A DNA stretch of 64,000 nucleotides from Chitinophaga sedimenti (GTDB lineage Bacteria > Bacteroidota > Bacteroidia > Chitinophagales > Chitinophagaceae). Each line of letters starts with the position of its first letter. Positions within the stretch are counted from its first letter, which is position 1. The stretch covers positions 6,077,501 to 6,141,500 of the forward strand of contig NZ_JAKUKA010000001.1 in the NCBI RefSeq assembly GCF_023156195.1, in the 5' to 3' direction. Below are positions 47,084 through 56,644 of this stretch, piece by piece. A program made the translations under genes and the position numbers. The notes below the pieces were generated by a model. That model did not search any database, was not told the origin of the DNA, and worked only from the letters and a program-made list of their open reading frames with translations.

Positions 47084-48330
47084 TTATACGACAGGAATTT
47101 CCGCTACCTGGTAAACTTTCGCGTCCAGCTTCTTTTTAGTTTCGCTGAAAGCGTTCAGGGTTTCCTCGATATCCTGGTCGGTATGGGTAGCCGTAGGGAT
47201 AATGCGGTAGATGATTTGTCCTTTAGGTATTACAGGGTACACCACGATAGAACAGAAGATGTTGTAGTTCTCGCGCAGGTCCAGGCACATGGCAGTGGCC
47301 TCGGGAATATCACCTTTCAGGTAGATGGGCGTAACGGGAGAATCAGTATGACCGATGTCGAAACCTCTGTCGCGCAGACCCTGCTGGATCTTCGCTACGT
47401 TTTCCCACAGTTTCGCTTTCAGTTCCGGACGGTTACGCAGCATTTCCAGGCGTTTCAGGTTGCCCAGTACCAGCGGCATCGGGAGTGATTTCGCGAAGAT
47501 CTGCGAACGCATATTGTAACGCAGGTAGTTGATGATGTTGCGGTCGCCGCTGATGAACGCACCGATGGAGGCCATTGATTTAGCGAAAGTGGAGAAGTAC
47601 AGATCGATCTCGTCCTGCACGCCCTGCGCTTCGCCGGTGCCTGCACCGGTTTTGCCCATTGTGCCGAAGCCATGTGCATCGTCTACCAGCAAACGGAATT
47701 CATAATCTTTTTTCAGTGCAGCGATCTCTTTCAGTTTGCCCCTGGTCGCCGCCCATGCCGAACACGCCTTCGGTAATCACAAGGATACCTCCGTTGTTGC
47801 CGTTCTCTTTAATACGCTCAGTGGCACGTTTCAGCTGTTTTTCGCAATCGGCAACGTCGTTGTGTTTGTACACATACCGGTGGCCGGGGTGCAGGCGCAG
47901 GCCATCGATAATACAAGCATGGCTTTCCGCGTCATAAACAATAATATCGTGACGGCCGCAAAGTGCGTCAATAGCACTCATGATGCCCTGGTAACCGAAG
48001 TTAACAAGAACCGTATCTTCTTTCTTTTCGAACTCGGAAAGTTCTTTTTCCAGCTGCTCGTGGTAGTTGGAGTTACCGCTCATCATGCGGGCGCCCATCG
48101 GGTAACCCATGCCAAATTCCTGCGCCGCTTTAGCGTCCACTTCACGAATCTCAGGGTGGTTGGCAAGGCCCGGTAGTTATTCAGACTCCAGACAATTTTC
48201 TCCTTCCCCGGAATTTCATACGATTCCCAATCTCACCTTCCAGTTTGGGGAAAGCGAAGTACCCATGTGCTCTGTCCGAGTGTTGGCCGATAGGACCGAG
48301 ATTTCTAGTTAGTTTCTCGAATATATCCAT
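47084..48330 (-). CDS. Alpha-oxoamine synthase family enzyme (KBL/AONS/SPT-like; three frame breaks)
   Basis: A PLP enzyme that condenses an amino acid with an acyl-CoA. GARMMSGNSNYHEQLEKELS, DAESHACIIDGLRL, LLVDDAHGFGTMGKTGAGTG and the Lys region DLYFSTFAKSMASIGAFIS fit the family. Breaks: an A missing near 48206, CCTGG read as CCGG at 48170-48173 (NNYLGLANHPEIREVDAKAA restored), and an extra G near 47740. The corrected length is 415 residues, starting MDIFEKLTRNLGPIGQHSDR. It could act on glycine, alanine, serine or cysteate, so a sphingolipid- or sulfonolipid-type role is possible but unproven. Confidence 0.88.
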
Positions 48331-48376
48331 GATATGACGTTAATGAATTTTTAATTGAATATGATCAATCGCCCTG

Positions 48377-48384
48377 CAAAGGTA
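48377..48384 (-). promoter_or_regulatory. -7 element of the alpha-oxoamine synthase promoter
   Basis: Minus-strand TACCTTTG, 46 nt upstream of the ATG at 48330. It is divergent from the phosphatase gene's TACTTTTG box at 48414-48421. Confidence 0.55.
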
Positions 48385-48413
48385 TTAAAATATTATTTTT
48401 TGTAAACTTAGGT

Positions 48414-48421
48414 TACTTTTG
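48414..48421 (+). promoter_or_regulatory. -7 element before the PafA-like gene
   Basis: TACTTTTG matches TAnnTTTG and lies 45 nt before the chosen ATG at 48467. No good -33 TTG is seen at the right distance. Confidence 0.45.
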
Positions 48422-48466
48422 TTTGATAAACCTTTTTTTACAAAGCAGTCATTTTTATTGGTAATC

Positions 48467-50118
48467 ATGAGATCAAACATTTTTTGGGCGGCCTCACTGC
48501 TGCTACTCAGCAGTACCGGCTTTGCCCAGAAGGCCACGTCGCCCAGTACAATCAATCACGTCAGTTCGAAGAGCCCGAAATCTGTAGCAAGACCCAAACT
48601 CGTTGTTGGCATGGTGGTGGACCAAATGCGTTGGGACTACCTTTATCGGTACTACGACCGTTACAATAACGACGGATTTAAAAGATTATTGAGAGAAGGG
48701 TTTACCTGCGAGAATACTTTAATTCCTTATACACCCACCATCACAGCCTGTGGCCATACCTGCGTATACACGGGCTCGGTTCCTGCAGTACATGGTATCA
48801 TCGGAAACGGCTGGTACGACCGTAAATTGAACCGCGAAATGTATTGCGCCGAAGATACTACGGTGACTACAGTAGGCAGCAACTCCAAAGCGGGACAAAT
48901 GAGCCCGAACAACATGCTTGTAACCACCGTAGCGGATGAGTTGCGTATTGCGACCAACTACAAAAGTCGCACGGTAGGCATCGCTATTAAAGACCGTGGC
49001 GCCATTTTGCCCGCGGGGCATACCGCGAACGCTGCCTACTGGTACGACGGCAGCGCTGGTAAGTTTATTACCTCTACTTTTTACATGAACGCCCTGCCGG
49101 AGTGGGTAAATCAGTTCAACGATAAGAAACTGCCTGAGCAATATACCGCACAACCCTGGAATACGTTGTATCCCATTAACAGCTACGTATTGAGCACCGC
49201 CGACGATAAGCCCTACGAAGGCAAATTCAAAGGCGAGCCGACCAGCGCTTTCCCTCATAAGGTAGCCGGTCCTGGTCAACTGGCCAGCCTGCCTTTTGGT
49301 AATACTTATACGCTCAACTTCGCAAAAGCTGCTATAGAAGCAGATAAGCTGGGTAATGGCGAAGTAACCGACTTCCTGGCCGTAAGTCTTTCTTCTACCG
49401 ACTATGTAGGCCACCAGTTTGGGCCTAACTCCATTGAGGCAGAAGACACTTACCTGCGCCTGGATAAAGACCTGGCCGATTTCTTTAATTATCTTGATAA
49501 GAAAGTAGGTAAAGGACAGTGGCTGTATTTCATTACGGCCGATCATGGGGTAGCGCATGTTCCGGCCTACAGCACCGAGAATAAAATGCACGGCGGTACC
49601 GTAAGCACCGGCGAGTTTGTAAGAACGCTGAATGCGGGTATCCAGAAGGAGTTTGGCATTGCCAAAGCCATCCTGGACTGCGACAACTATGAAGTATACC
49701 TGGATCATGCAGCCATCACCAGAGCGAAAATGGCCGATGTAAAAGATTATATCATCACCGGGCTGAAAAAATGCCGGGTGTACAAACGGCCTTCGACCTC
49801 ACCAGTATTGGTGCAGGCAGCCTGCCGCAGCCAATTAAGGATATGGTGACGAACGGTTACAATGAACAGCGTAGCGGCGATGTGATGTTTACCCCGGAGC
49901 CAGGCTTCATCGCAGGCGGTAAAACCGGCACTACACACGGTGTATGGAACCCGTACGATGCACATATTCCGCTGGTATGGATGGGCTGGGGTGTTAAGCC
50001 CGGTAAAACCAATCGTACCACGCATATGACGGATATTGCCCCCACTGTTGCAGCCATGCTGCGCATCCAGATGCCGAGTGGCACCGTGGGACAGGTAATT
50101 ACCGAGGTAGCCCATTAA
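48467..50118 (+). CDS. PafA-like alkaline phosphatase family protein (one frame break)
   Basis: A secreted phosphatase of the alkaline-phosphatase superfamily. A signal peptide (MRSNIFWAASLLLLSSTGFA) is followed by metal-site VVGMVVDQMRWDYLYRYYDR, the Thr-nucleophile region PYTPTITACGHTCVYTGSVP, and later metal ligands in SSTDYVGHQFGP and YFITADHGVAHVP. The last ligand His is in GGKTGTTHGVWNPYDAHIPL. An A is missing near 49772 (GLKKMPGVQTAFDLTSIGAG after repair). The repaired length is 550 residues. The start at 48467 places the signal peptide first. It probably releases phosphate from organic esters in the periplasm. Confidence 0.9.
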
Positions 50119-50143
50119 TTTTCAGGCTGATAAAATCGTTGAA

Positions 50144-50181
50144 ACTCCGTGGTGGCAGGTGCTTCCACGGAGTTTTTTTAT
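50144..50181 (+). terminator. Terminator after the PafA-like gene
   Basis: ACTCCGTGG (50144-50152) pairs with CCACGGAGT (50165-50173), followed by seven T. Confidence 0.88.
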
Positions 50182-50297
50182 GCGGCAGTTATTTAATAAC
50201 ACTTAAGTTTTTTGCCGCGCTGAACCATCAAAGTGCCTGCCATGGCGCCTTCCCAGGTTCCGGTTATTTCCGCGTGCCTCCTTTACACCAGCGGCCA

Positions 50298-50326
50298 TTG
50301 TTATATGCATAATTCCCTTATTTTTG
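50298..50326 (+). promoter_or_regulatory. Promoter of the crotonase gene
   Basis: TTG (50298-50300), 18 nt, TATTTTTG (50319-50326). The predicted start lies within about 7 nt of the ATG at 50340, implying a very short leader. Confidence 0.55.
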
Positions 50327-50339
50327 GTTAAAACAACCC

Positions 50340-51119
50340 ATGTCCTGGTCGTTCATTACTTACGAAGTGGTTAACCGGATCGCCACCATCACGCTCAACC
50401 GGCCCGATAAGCGCAATGCGCTGAACGATGGTGTGGTAAAAGAGCTGATAGCGGCATTTACGGAAGCCGGCAAAGACAGTGCGGTAAAAGTGATCGTATT
50501 GGCTGCAAACGGTGAGGCGTTTTGTGTGGGGGCCGACCTGGAGTACCTGCAACAACTACAGCGGAATACCTACGAGGAGAACCTGGCCGATTCGCGGCAA
50601 CTGATGGAGTTGATGCAACTCATTTATTCCCACGAAAAAACGGTGATCGCCAGGATAGAAGGGCATGCGATTGCAGGCGGTTGTGGCCTGGCGACGGTGT
50701 GCGATCTGAGTTATGCGGTACCCGACGCCAAGTTCGGATATACAGAAGTTAAGATAGGATTTGTACCGGCGCTCGTGTCGGTATTCCTGGTAAGAAAGAT
50801 AGGAGAGGGAAGGGCCAGAGCGTTGATGCTGACAGGTAAGTTGATCAGTGCGGAACAGGCGGTGCAGATGGGGCTGATCAACGGTGTGGCGGCCCCGGGG
50901 CAGATACATGACCTGGTGCAGCAGTTGGCGGAGGATTTATGTACAGGGGCTTCGGCCAATTCGTTATCACTCACCAAAAAACTGGTCGCGAATGCTTTGG
51001 ACCTCCCGATGCAACAGGCACTGGAAGAGGCGGCAAAGATCAACGCGCTTACAAGGGAACATCCCGATTGCCGCGAGGGCATCAGGGCGTTTCTTCATAA
51101 AGAAAAACCGGGTTGGTAA
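50340..51119 (+). CDS. Enoyl-CoA hydratase/isomerase (crotonase) family protein
   Basis: An intact 259-residue crotonase. LNRPDKRNALNDGVVKELIA and the oxyanion-hole segments AFCVGADLEYL and IEGHAIAGGCGLATVCDLSY are clear. The active-site Glu region lies in FGYTEVKIGFVPALVSVFLV. It resembles methylglutaconyl-CoA hydratase-like members, but the substrate is not certain. Its stop lies inside an AACCGGGTT/AACCCGGTT hairpin (51106-51127) that serves as terminator. Confidence 0.92.
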   Translation: MSWSFITYEVVNRIATITLNRPDKRNALNDGVVKELIAAFTEAGKDSAVKVIVLAANGEAFCVGADLEYLQQLQRNTYEENLADSRQLMELMQLIYSHEKTVIARIEGHAIAGGCGLATVCDLSYAVPDAKFGYTEVKIGFVPALVSVFLVRKIGEGRARALMLTGKLISAEQAVQMGLINGVAAPGQIHDLVQQLAEDLCTGASANSLSLTKKLVANALDLPMQQALEEAAKINALTREHPDCREGIRAFLHKEKPGW

Positions 51120-51164
51120 ACCCGGTTGCATTTTTCACCTGAATCCCTATGAAACTGACGCACC

Positions 51165-51821
51165 ATGAAAAAACATGTACTACAACTGTTAATGGCGATC
51201 GGGTTGATCGTGCCGACGGCGTTGCGCGCCCAGCGTACGTTCTCGGACGCGCGTATCAACTATAGGATCGATTTGCCACCCGAACAGCTGCAAATGGATG
51301 CATTGCTGGCCAACAGCACCTTAACCCAGTACATCCGCGGCGAATCCAGTCGTATCGATATGAACCTGAATATCGTGAATTATACCTACCTGCTGGATAG
51401 TAAAAAGCGAACGATGATTACGCTGGTAGACCGGCATGGCGATAAATACAAGATCGTGGGAGATAAGACCGCCTACGAGAAAGAAACGCGTCATTACGAA
51501 AGTATCAAGTTTACGGATCAGCAAGAAGTGAAGGAGATACTGGGATACAAGTGCCGCCGCTCGATCGGCAAAATGGAAGATGGTACTACGTTCGAAGTGT
51601 ATTACTCGCCCGACCTGCTGCCTGAAAACCGCCTGTATAACCGCCGCTTTATGAACCTGCAGGGTATTCCGCTCGAGTTTGAAATCATCTCCGGCCCCTC
51701 TACCAGGATGAAGGTGATCGCGACTAAAATAGATCTTAGTCCGGTACCAGCATCGGTGTTTGATGTGCCTGCCGGGTATAAGGAGATCAGTCCCGATGAA
51801 TTGAAAAAATTAAGAGAATAA
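51165..51821 (+). CDS. Secreted GLPGLI/DUF4412-like protein
   Basis: An intact 218-residue protein with a signal peptide ending ALRAQ. The body (ARINYRIDLPPEQ, ILGYKCRRSIGKMEDGTTFE, VYYSPDLLPENRLYNRRFMN) has the beta-rich pattern of DUF4412/GLPGLI-type exported proteins of Bacteroidota. No enzymatic motif is seen. It follows the crotonase gene by 45 nt but across a terminator, so it may be separately transcribed. Confidence 0.75.
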   Translation: MKKHVLQLLMAIGLIVPTALRAQRTFSDARINYRIDLPPEQLQMDALLANSTLTQYIRGESSRIDMNLNIVNYTYLLDSKKRTMITLVDRHGDKYKIVGDKTAYEKETRHYESIKFTDQQEVKEILGYKCRRSIGKMEDGTTFEVYYSPDLLPENRLYNRRFMNLQGIPLEFEIISGPSTRMKVIATKIDLSPVPASVFDVPAGYKEISPDELKKLRE

Positions 51822-51829
51822 TATGGAGG

Positions 51830-51918
51830 GGCTGACCAAAAAGTAAAATGAAGGCTTGGAGAAGGTGTCCATGAGGTCCCGAATAAAATTAGGGCTGACC
51901 ATTACTTTTTGGTCAGCC
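51830..51918. repeat. 17-bp perfect inverted repeat with nested third copy
   Basis: GGCTGACCAAAAAGTAA (51830-51846) is exactly complementary to 51902-51918. The core GGCTGACC also occurs at 51893-51900, next to the right arm. The right arm can therefore pair with either left copy, giving two mutually exclusive hairpins. Confidence 0.8.
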
Positions 51919-51992
51919 TCTTTACTTAAAATGAGGTCTCGCAGCTTTTCTCCGGAGTTATTATTTATCCTTCGCGTTTTAACACAAAAAAG

Positions 51993-52021
51993 AAAGCTGC
52001 CGGGTCCCGGCAGCTTTTCTC
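51993..52021. terminator. Bidirectional terminator
   Basis: AAAGCTGCCGG (51993-52003) pairs with CCGGCAGCTTT (52007-52017), with T-rich flanks on both sides, between two converging genes. Confidence 0.85.
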
Positions 52022-52045
52022 TTAAAATATTATTTTCTAACACTA

Positions 52046-52435
52046 TTATCCTCTGCGTAATGGCAGGTTAATCTGCAGCTGATGGTATTTATTGCCACCC
52101 GATTGCTGCGGTACCTGGAAAGAGTAAGGCACTACGTAAGTAACATTACCTTTCTTATAAGTCATGATCGATTTAACATTTACGGTGTTATTGTCGATCA
52201 GTTTAAACTCGGAATTGAGGATGCCGCTGTATTTAAACCCGGCATCGAGGCTCAGGCCTTTTTTCGCAGCCGTAAAGCTCAGGTTGACCTCGGTTTTCTT
52301 GGCCGCCTTGCTCTTATCGTCATCCGAAATAAAGCCTTCATCATTGGCAGATGCCTTCAACGCACCCAAAATAAGAAGGGTGGAGAGAACACAAGACAAT
52401 GTGAACGTTTGCGTTATGTATAGAATCCTTTTCAT
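52046..52435 (-). CDS. Secreted protein of unknown function
   Basis: An intact 129-residue protein. It starts MKRILYITQTFTLSCVLSTL, with a hydrophobic stretch ending near ASAN, so it is probably exported. The rest is a small beta-rich domain (KTEVNLSFTAAKKGLSLDAG, then VTYVVPYSFQVPQQSGGNKY). I recognise no family. Confidence 0.7.
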   Translation of the reverse strand: MKRILYITQTFTLSCVLSTLLILGALKASANDEGFISDDDKSKAAKKTEVNLSFTAAKKGLSLDAGFKYSGILNSEFKLIDNNTVNVKSIMTYKKGNVTYVVPYSFQVPQQSGGNKYHQLQINLPLRRG

Positions 52436-52591
52436 TGCAACACTAATTGCTACACAAATATACGACTTTTTCGGATTCGTAACATATCCTTAACGGAAAT
52501 CCACAAAAATCCTTAAAAAATGTTAAAAACTTTTCGGGTGATTGCTTTGACAGTTTTGGTGGCAGGTTGATTTTGCCCTATATTTACGTTA

Positions 52592-54022
52592 ATGAATCAC
52601 GATTTCCCATCATTTAACGAGTTTAACGAGGATTTTGAAGACTTGAGGGACCTGCTTCAGCAGTATGAAAATCTGGTGGCGGGCCGGGCTCACTCTTTTC
52701 TGGATGAGGATTCGTTTGAACAGATCATCGACTATTACGATGAGCATGATGAGCTGATTAACGCTATTCATGCGGCCGAACTGGCCATCGAGCAGTTTCC
52801 CTACTCTTCTACGCTGCTCCTGAAAAAATCCGGGCTTTTAATCGAAACCAAAAAATATAAAGAGGCACTGGCATTGCTGGACAAAGCGGAAGTGCTGGAC
52901 AGTAACGACATCAACCTGTATATTCTGAAAACGGACGTGTACCTGGCCATGAACCAGCACGAAAAGGCGGCCCGTGTGCTGGAGGAACAGATCGACCACT
53001 TCGATGGGGAAGACCGTACGGAATTGCTGCTGGAACTGGCGGATGTATACGACGACTGGGAAGAATTCGAAAAGGTATTCGATTGCCTGAAAATATTACT
53101 GGAACACGATCCCAATAACGAGGAGGCGCTGCATAAAATCTGTTTCTGGACGGAGTTTACCGGCAGGAACGAGGAAAGCATCCGCCTGCACAATGGTATC
53201 ATCAACGAGCACCCTTACAACCAGCTGGCCTGGTTTAACCTGGGAACGGCCTACCAGGGCCTGAAGCTGTATGAAAAAGCTATTGATGCTTATCAGTATG
53301 CGGTAGCCATCGACGAAAAGTTCGACTACGCGTACCGCAACATGGGCGACGCGTTTATTCGCCTGCGTAAGTACAACGAAGCTATCGAGGTATTGTCCAA
53401 ACACACGGAAATTGCCAAGCCGGAAGATGTGATCTATGAAGCCATTGGTCACTGTTACGAAAGGCAGCGCAAGTATACCCAGGCCCGTTATTACTACCGC
53501 AAAGCCTCTCATTTAAGCCCGAACGACGATAAGCTGTATTATAAGATAGCGGTGGCTTACATGACAGAGGCTAACTGGGACAATGCGATCAAATCCCTGC
53601 AAACGGCTATCAAAATAAATAAACAAAGCGCTGAATATAATATGGCACTTGGCGAGTGTTATCTCGAACAAGGCCGTACCAAGGACGCGCTGATCCACTT
53701 CGTAAACGCGGTACGCATCCGTCCCAGCAGTCCCCACGCCTGGCAGGAGCTGATCCGCGGCCTGTACGTGGCTGGCTTCTACGAGGAAGCGCTGTCACAG
53801 CTTGAAGCAGCGGAAGCGAAACTGGGCCGTAAACCTGTGTTTGCCTACTATCGCGCCGGCATCCTCATCGCCGAAGGCAAAACAAAAGAAGGGCTGCTGC
53901 AGCTGGAAAACGCGCTGCAACTCGCGCCCCGCCAGGTGAAGAAGCTGGTGGAACTGGACCCGTCCATCCTCCAGCATACCGCTGTGGTCGACCTTATTTC
54001 CCGGTACCGTAAAAAACGTTGA
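52592..54022 (+). CDS. Tetratricopeptide-repeat protein
   Basis: An intact 476-residue protein made almost entirely of TPR units, for example AWFNLGTAYQGLKLYEKAID, YAYRNMGDAFIRLRKYNEAI and EYNMALGECYLEQGRTKDAL. The N-terminus is acidic (NEFNEDFEDLRDLLQQYENL). No signal peptide is seen, so it is likely a cytosolic scaffold; its partner is unknown. A TTTG, 20 nt, TATATTTA pair just upstream (about 52553-52584) could be its promoter. Confidence 0.9.
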   Translation: MNHDFPSFNEFNEDFEDLRDLLQQYENLVAGRAHSFLDEDSFEQIIDYYDEHDELINAIHAAELAIEQFPYSSTLLLKKSGLLIETKKYKEALALLDKAEVLDSNDINLYILKTDVYLAMNQHEKAARVLEEQIDHFDGEDRTELLLELADVYDDWEEFEKVFDCLKILLEHDPNNEEALHKICFWTEFTGRNEESIRLHNGIINEHPYNQLAWFNLGTAYQGLKLYEKAIDAYQYAVAIDEKFDYAYRNMGDAFIRLRKYNEAIEVLSKHTEIAKPEDVIYEAIGHCYERQRKYTQARYYYRKASHLSPNDDKLYYKIAVAYMTEANWDNAIKSLQTAIKINKQSAEYNMALGECYLEQGRTKDALIHFVNAVRIRPSSPHAWQELIRGLYVAGFYEEALSQLEAAEAKLGRKPVFAYYRAGILIAEGKTKEGLLQLENALQLAPRQVKKLVELDPSILQHTAVVDLISRYRKKR

Positions 54023-54077
54023 TCGCAGGATTTTAAGCCCTCGTCTAATTTCTTCCCTCACAATTCGGTTTACTTCT

Positions 54078-54085
54078 TATTTTTG
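54078..54085 (+). promoter_or_regulatory. -7 element before the ComA-like gene
   Basis: TATTTTTG fits TAnnTTTG. It lies about 88 nt before the start at 54173. Confidence 0.4.
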
Positions 54086-54172
54086 CGGCGGTTTTCTGGA
54101 AAAACCTATTTTGGATTTAACGGCCGACGCTCTTTAATGATGGGTTACGACTGACCATTAAGAAGATAAACT

Positions 54173-54948
54173 ATGTTGCAAATGAATTTTAATCTTACAC
54201 AAATCCCGGAAAGAACGGCTAAGCCACGTAATTTCGGTCTTACAATGGTAATGGACAAGGGCCTTAGCCTCGAGGAAGCAAAGAACTTCATCTCAGCAGC
54301 TGCCCCTCATGTGGATATTGTGAAGCTCGGGTTCGGGACGTCATTCGTAACGCCTAACCTTCGTCAAAAAATTGAACTGTACCAAGCTGCAGGCATCCCT
54401 GTATATTTTGGCGGCACGCTGTTCGAAGCGTTCCTCATCCGCAACCAGTTTGATGATTATGTGAAAGTGCTGAACGACTATAATATCAGTTACGTAGAGG
54501 TGTCTGATGGCTCCATCACTATCCCCCACACCGAAAAATGCGGTTATATCGAGAAGCTGGCGAAGAAATTCACCGTGCTGAGCGAAGTAGGTTCCAAAGA
54601 TGCTGAACACATTATTCCTCCTTATAAATGGATCGAATTGATGCGCGCGGAACTGGAAGCCGGCGCCACTTACGTGATTGCCGAAGCCCGCGAAAGCGGT
54701 AACGTAGGTATCTACCGCGGCTCGGGTGAAGTACGTGAAGGACTGGTTCAGGAAATCCTGACACAGATCCGCGCTGAAAAGATCATCTGGGAAGCACCTC
54801 AGAAAGCGCAACAACTGTACTTCCGGAGCTGTGCGGCTGCAACGTAAACCTCGGTAACCTCGCGCCTCACGAAATGATCTCCCTCGAAGCCATGCGTATT
54901 GGTTTAAGGGGCGATACTTTCCATCTCTTCCTCGATAACAAGGACTAA
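54173..54948 (+). CDS. Phosphosulfolactate synthase (ComA) homologue (one frame break)
   Basis: A TIM-barrel protein of the ComA family. The characterised enzyme adds sulfite to phosphoenolpyruvate to give phosphosulfolactate. Motifs include TMVMDKGLSLEEAKNFISAA, VDIVKLGFGTSFVTPNLRQK, YFGGTLFEAFLIRNQFDDYV and VSDGSITIPHTEKCGYIEKL. CCGG at 54823-54826 replaces CCTGG, and repair gives LYFLELCGCNVNLGNLAPHE and an end HLFLDNKD at 54948. The repaired length is 258 residues. In Bacteroidota such genes may supply sulfonate for sulfonolipids, which is inference here. Confidence 0.88.
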
Positions 54949-54972
54949 TTAAGATACTATTCGTTTTATCGT

Positions 54973-55017
54973 GTCCGCTGTAGTAGCTTTACGCTTACTA
55001 TAGCGGACATTCTTTTA
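54973..55017 (+). terminator. Terminator after the ComA-like gene
   Basis: GTCCGCT (54973-54979) pairs with AGCGGAC (55002-55008), with further partial pairing inside, followed by ATTCTTTT. Confidence 0.65.
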
Positions 55018-55027
55018 ATTGCACATT

Positions 55028-55761
55028 ATGAAAGTTTACGGATTGATCGGTTTCCCTTTAAGCCACTCGTTCTCCAAAGGTTTTTCGCGGAGAAATTCAG
55101 CAGGGAAAATATCCAGGGATGCGTTTATGATAACTTTCCACTGGAAAATATTTCGGCCTTTACCAGCCTGTGGCAGCAACAGCCCGAGCTTAAAGGTATT
55201 AATGTGACCATTCCTTACAAGCAGGAAGTGATTCCTTTTTTAGACGATGTAAGCGATGCCGTGAAAGCCATTGGCGCCGTTAATTGCATCCGTTTGGGAG
55301 AAGATGGAAAATTGAAGGGCTATAACACCGATGTAATCGGCTTCCGGCGCTCGCTGGAACCCTTGCTGCAACCACAGCACAATAAAGCGTTGGTGTTAGG
55401 TACCGGCGGCGCTGCCAAAGCAGTGAAGTTTGTGTTAAAGGAGCTGCACATCGGCTTTACAGAAGTAAGCCGTACCGCCTCCGACACCGCGATCGCTTAC
55501 GAATCGCTTACTCCGGAGATGATGAATGAATATAAGTTGATCATCAATACCACGCCGCTCGGCATGTATCCAAAAGTAGATGCCGCACCGCCCATTCCAT
55601 ATGAGCATATCACCGCCGGCCATCTTTTATATGACCTGGTGTACAACCCCGCCATACCATTGTTCCTGCAAAAGGGCGCGGATAAAGGCGCCACCATCAA
55701 AAATGGTCACGAAATGTTGATCCTGCAGGCAGAAGCCAGCTGGGAAATATGGAATAGTTAG
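55028..55761 (+). CDS. aroE: Shikimate dehydrogenase (one frame break)
   Basis: It reduces 3-dehydroshikimate with NADPH in the aromatic pathway. The substrate motif GFPLSHSFSKGFFAEKFSRE (after repair), NVTIPYKQEVIPFLDDVSDA and the NADP motif VLGTGGAAKAVKFVLKEL are present. A T is missing from the run near 55086. The repaired length is 244 residues. Its stop overlaps the convergent methyltransferase stop by 4 nt (55758-55761). Confidence 0.93.
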
Positions 55762-56556
55762 TGATTAGGTTTGATCAGGTAATACATGCAGGTAGTGAAG
55801 AAGTTCCGTACAAACGGGATGCCCTTCATAAAGCCGAATTGCTCGCGCGGTTTTAAGTTGAATTTATACTTGTAGATAGGATTGATCAGGTAGTATTTTT
55901 TCTGCGTGATGCGAAAATCTGCCTGCTTCGAAATCTTCTCGAACCGTTCGATGGTAATGCCGGTATCCACCAGCTCCATCAGTTCCGGATAGTGGAAGGA
56001 TGCTCGCCGAACATGCGCAGCAGTCCACGGTATACCGGCCGGGGTAACACATGTATCCATGGCAGGAAACTTAACACCTTGCTCTGGCAAATCTGCTGGT
56101 GACCGCCATGTGGCATGTACCAGGGAGGGAAACCGAAATATACCTGTCCGCGTACGGAAAGCAGGTCTTTGAGGTAAGCAATGAGTTTATGTTGATCGGG
56201 AATGTGTTCGATAGCGTCTTTCAGGATGATGAGGTCAAAAGCGTTTTTGAACTCGCCCATAAAATCAACATCATATATGTTTTTCGCTATGAGCTGCAGC
56301 TGGCCGTTATCCGGTATTGCTGCAAAAATCCTTTCGCTAATTCAATGCGTTCGGGAAAGAGGTCTACCCCCACACACTGGCAGCCCATTTCCGGGAACGG
56401 CGTGAGTACGCCACCCTCGCCGCAGCCGATTTCCATGACGCGGAGACCTTTCAGGTCGGGCATCTCCTGTTGAATGAAAGGCAATACATAGTTGCGGGAA
56501 TTGTCCACCTGTTGCTGGTAGCGTAAGTTTGCGTCGGTATGTTGCGGTAGCGCCAT
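55758..56556 (-). CDS. Class I SAM-dependent methyltransferase (two frame breaks)
   Basis: The SAM-binding motif GLRVMEIGCGEGGVLTPFPE and the motif II region NAFDLIILKDAIEHIPDQHK place it among small-molecule methyltransferases. A T is missing in the run near 56327 and one base near 56003. After repair the chain runs to FVRNFFTTCMYYLIKPNH, about 266 residues. The start MALPQHTDANLRYQQQ at 56556 was preferred to upstream in-frame codons that would extend into the divergent gene's control region. Substrate unknown. Confidence 0.85.
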
Positions 56557-56644
56557 TATTTTTGAATAATTGCGTGAAAATAAAATAAAAATCCGGAGCA
56601 TCAAGCAGCAGGAAAATTGGAATGATTTTAGATTTTAATTGCAT

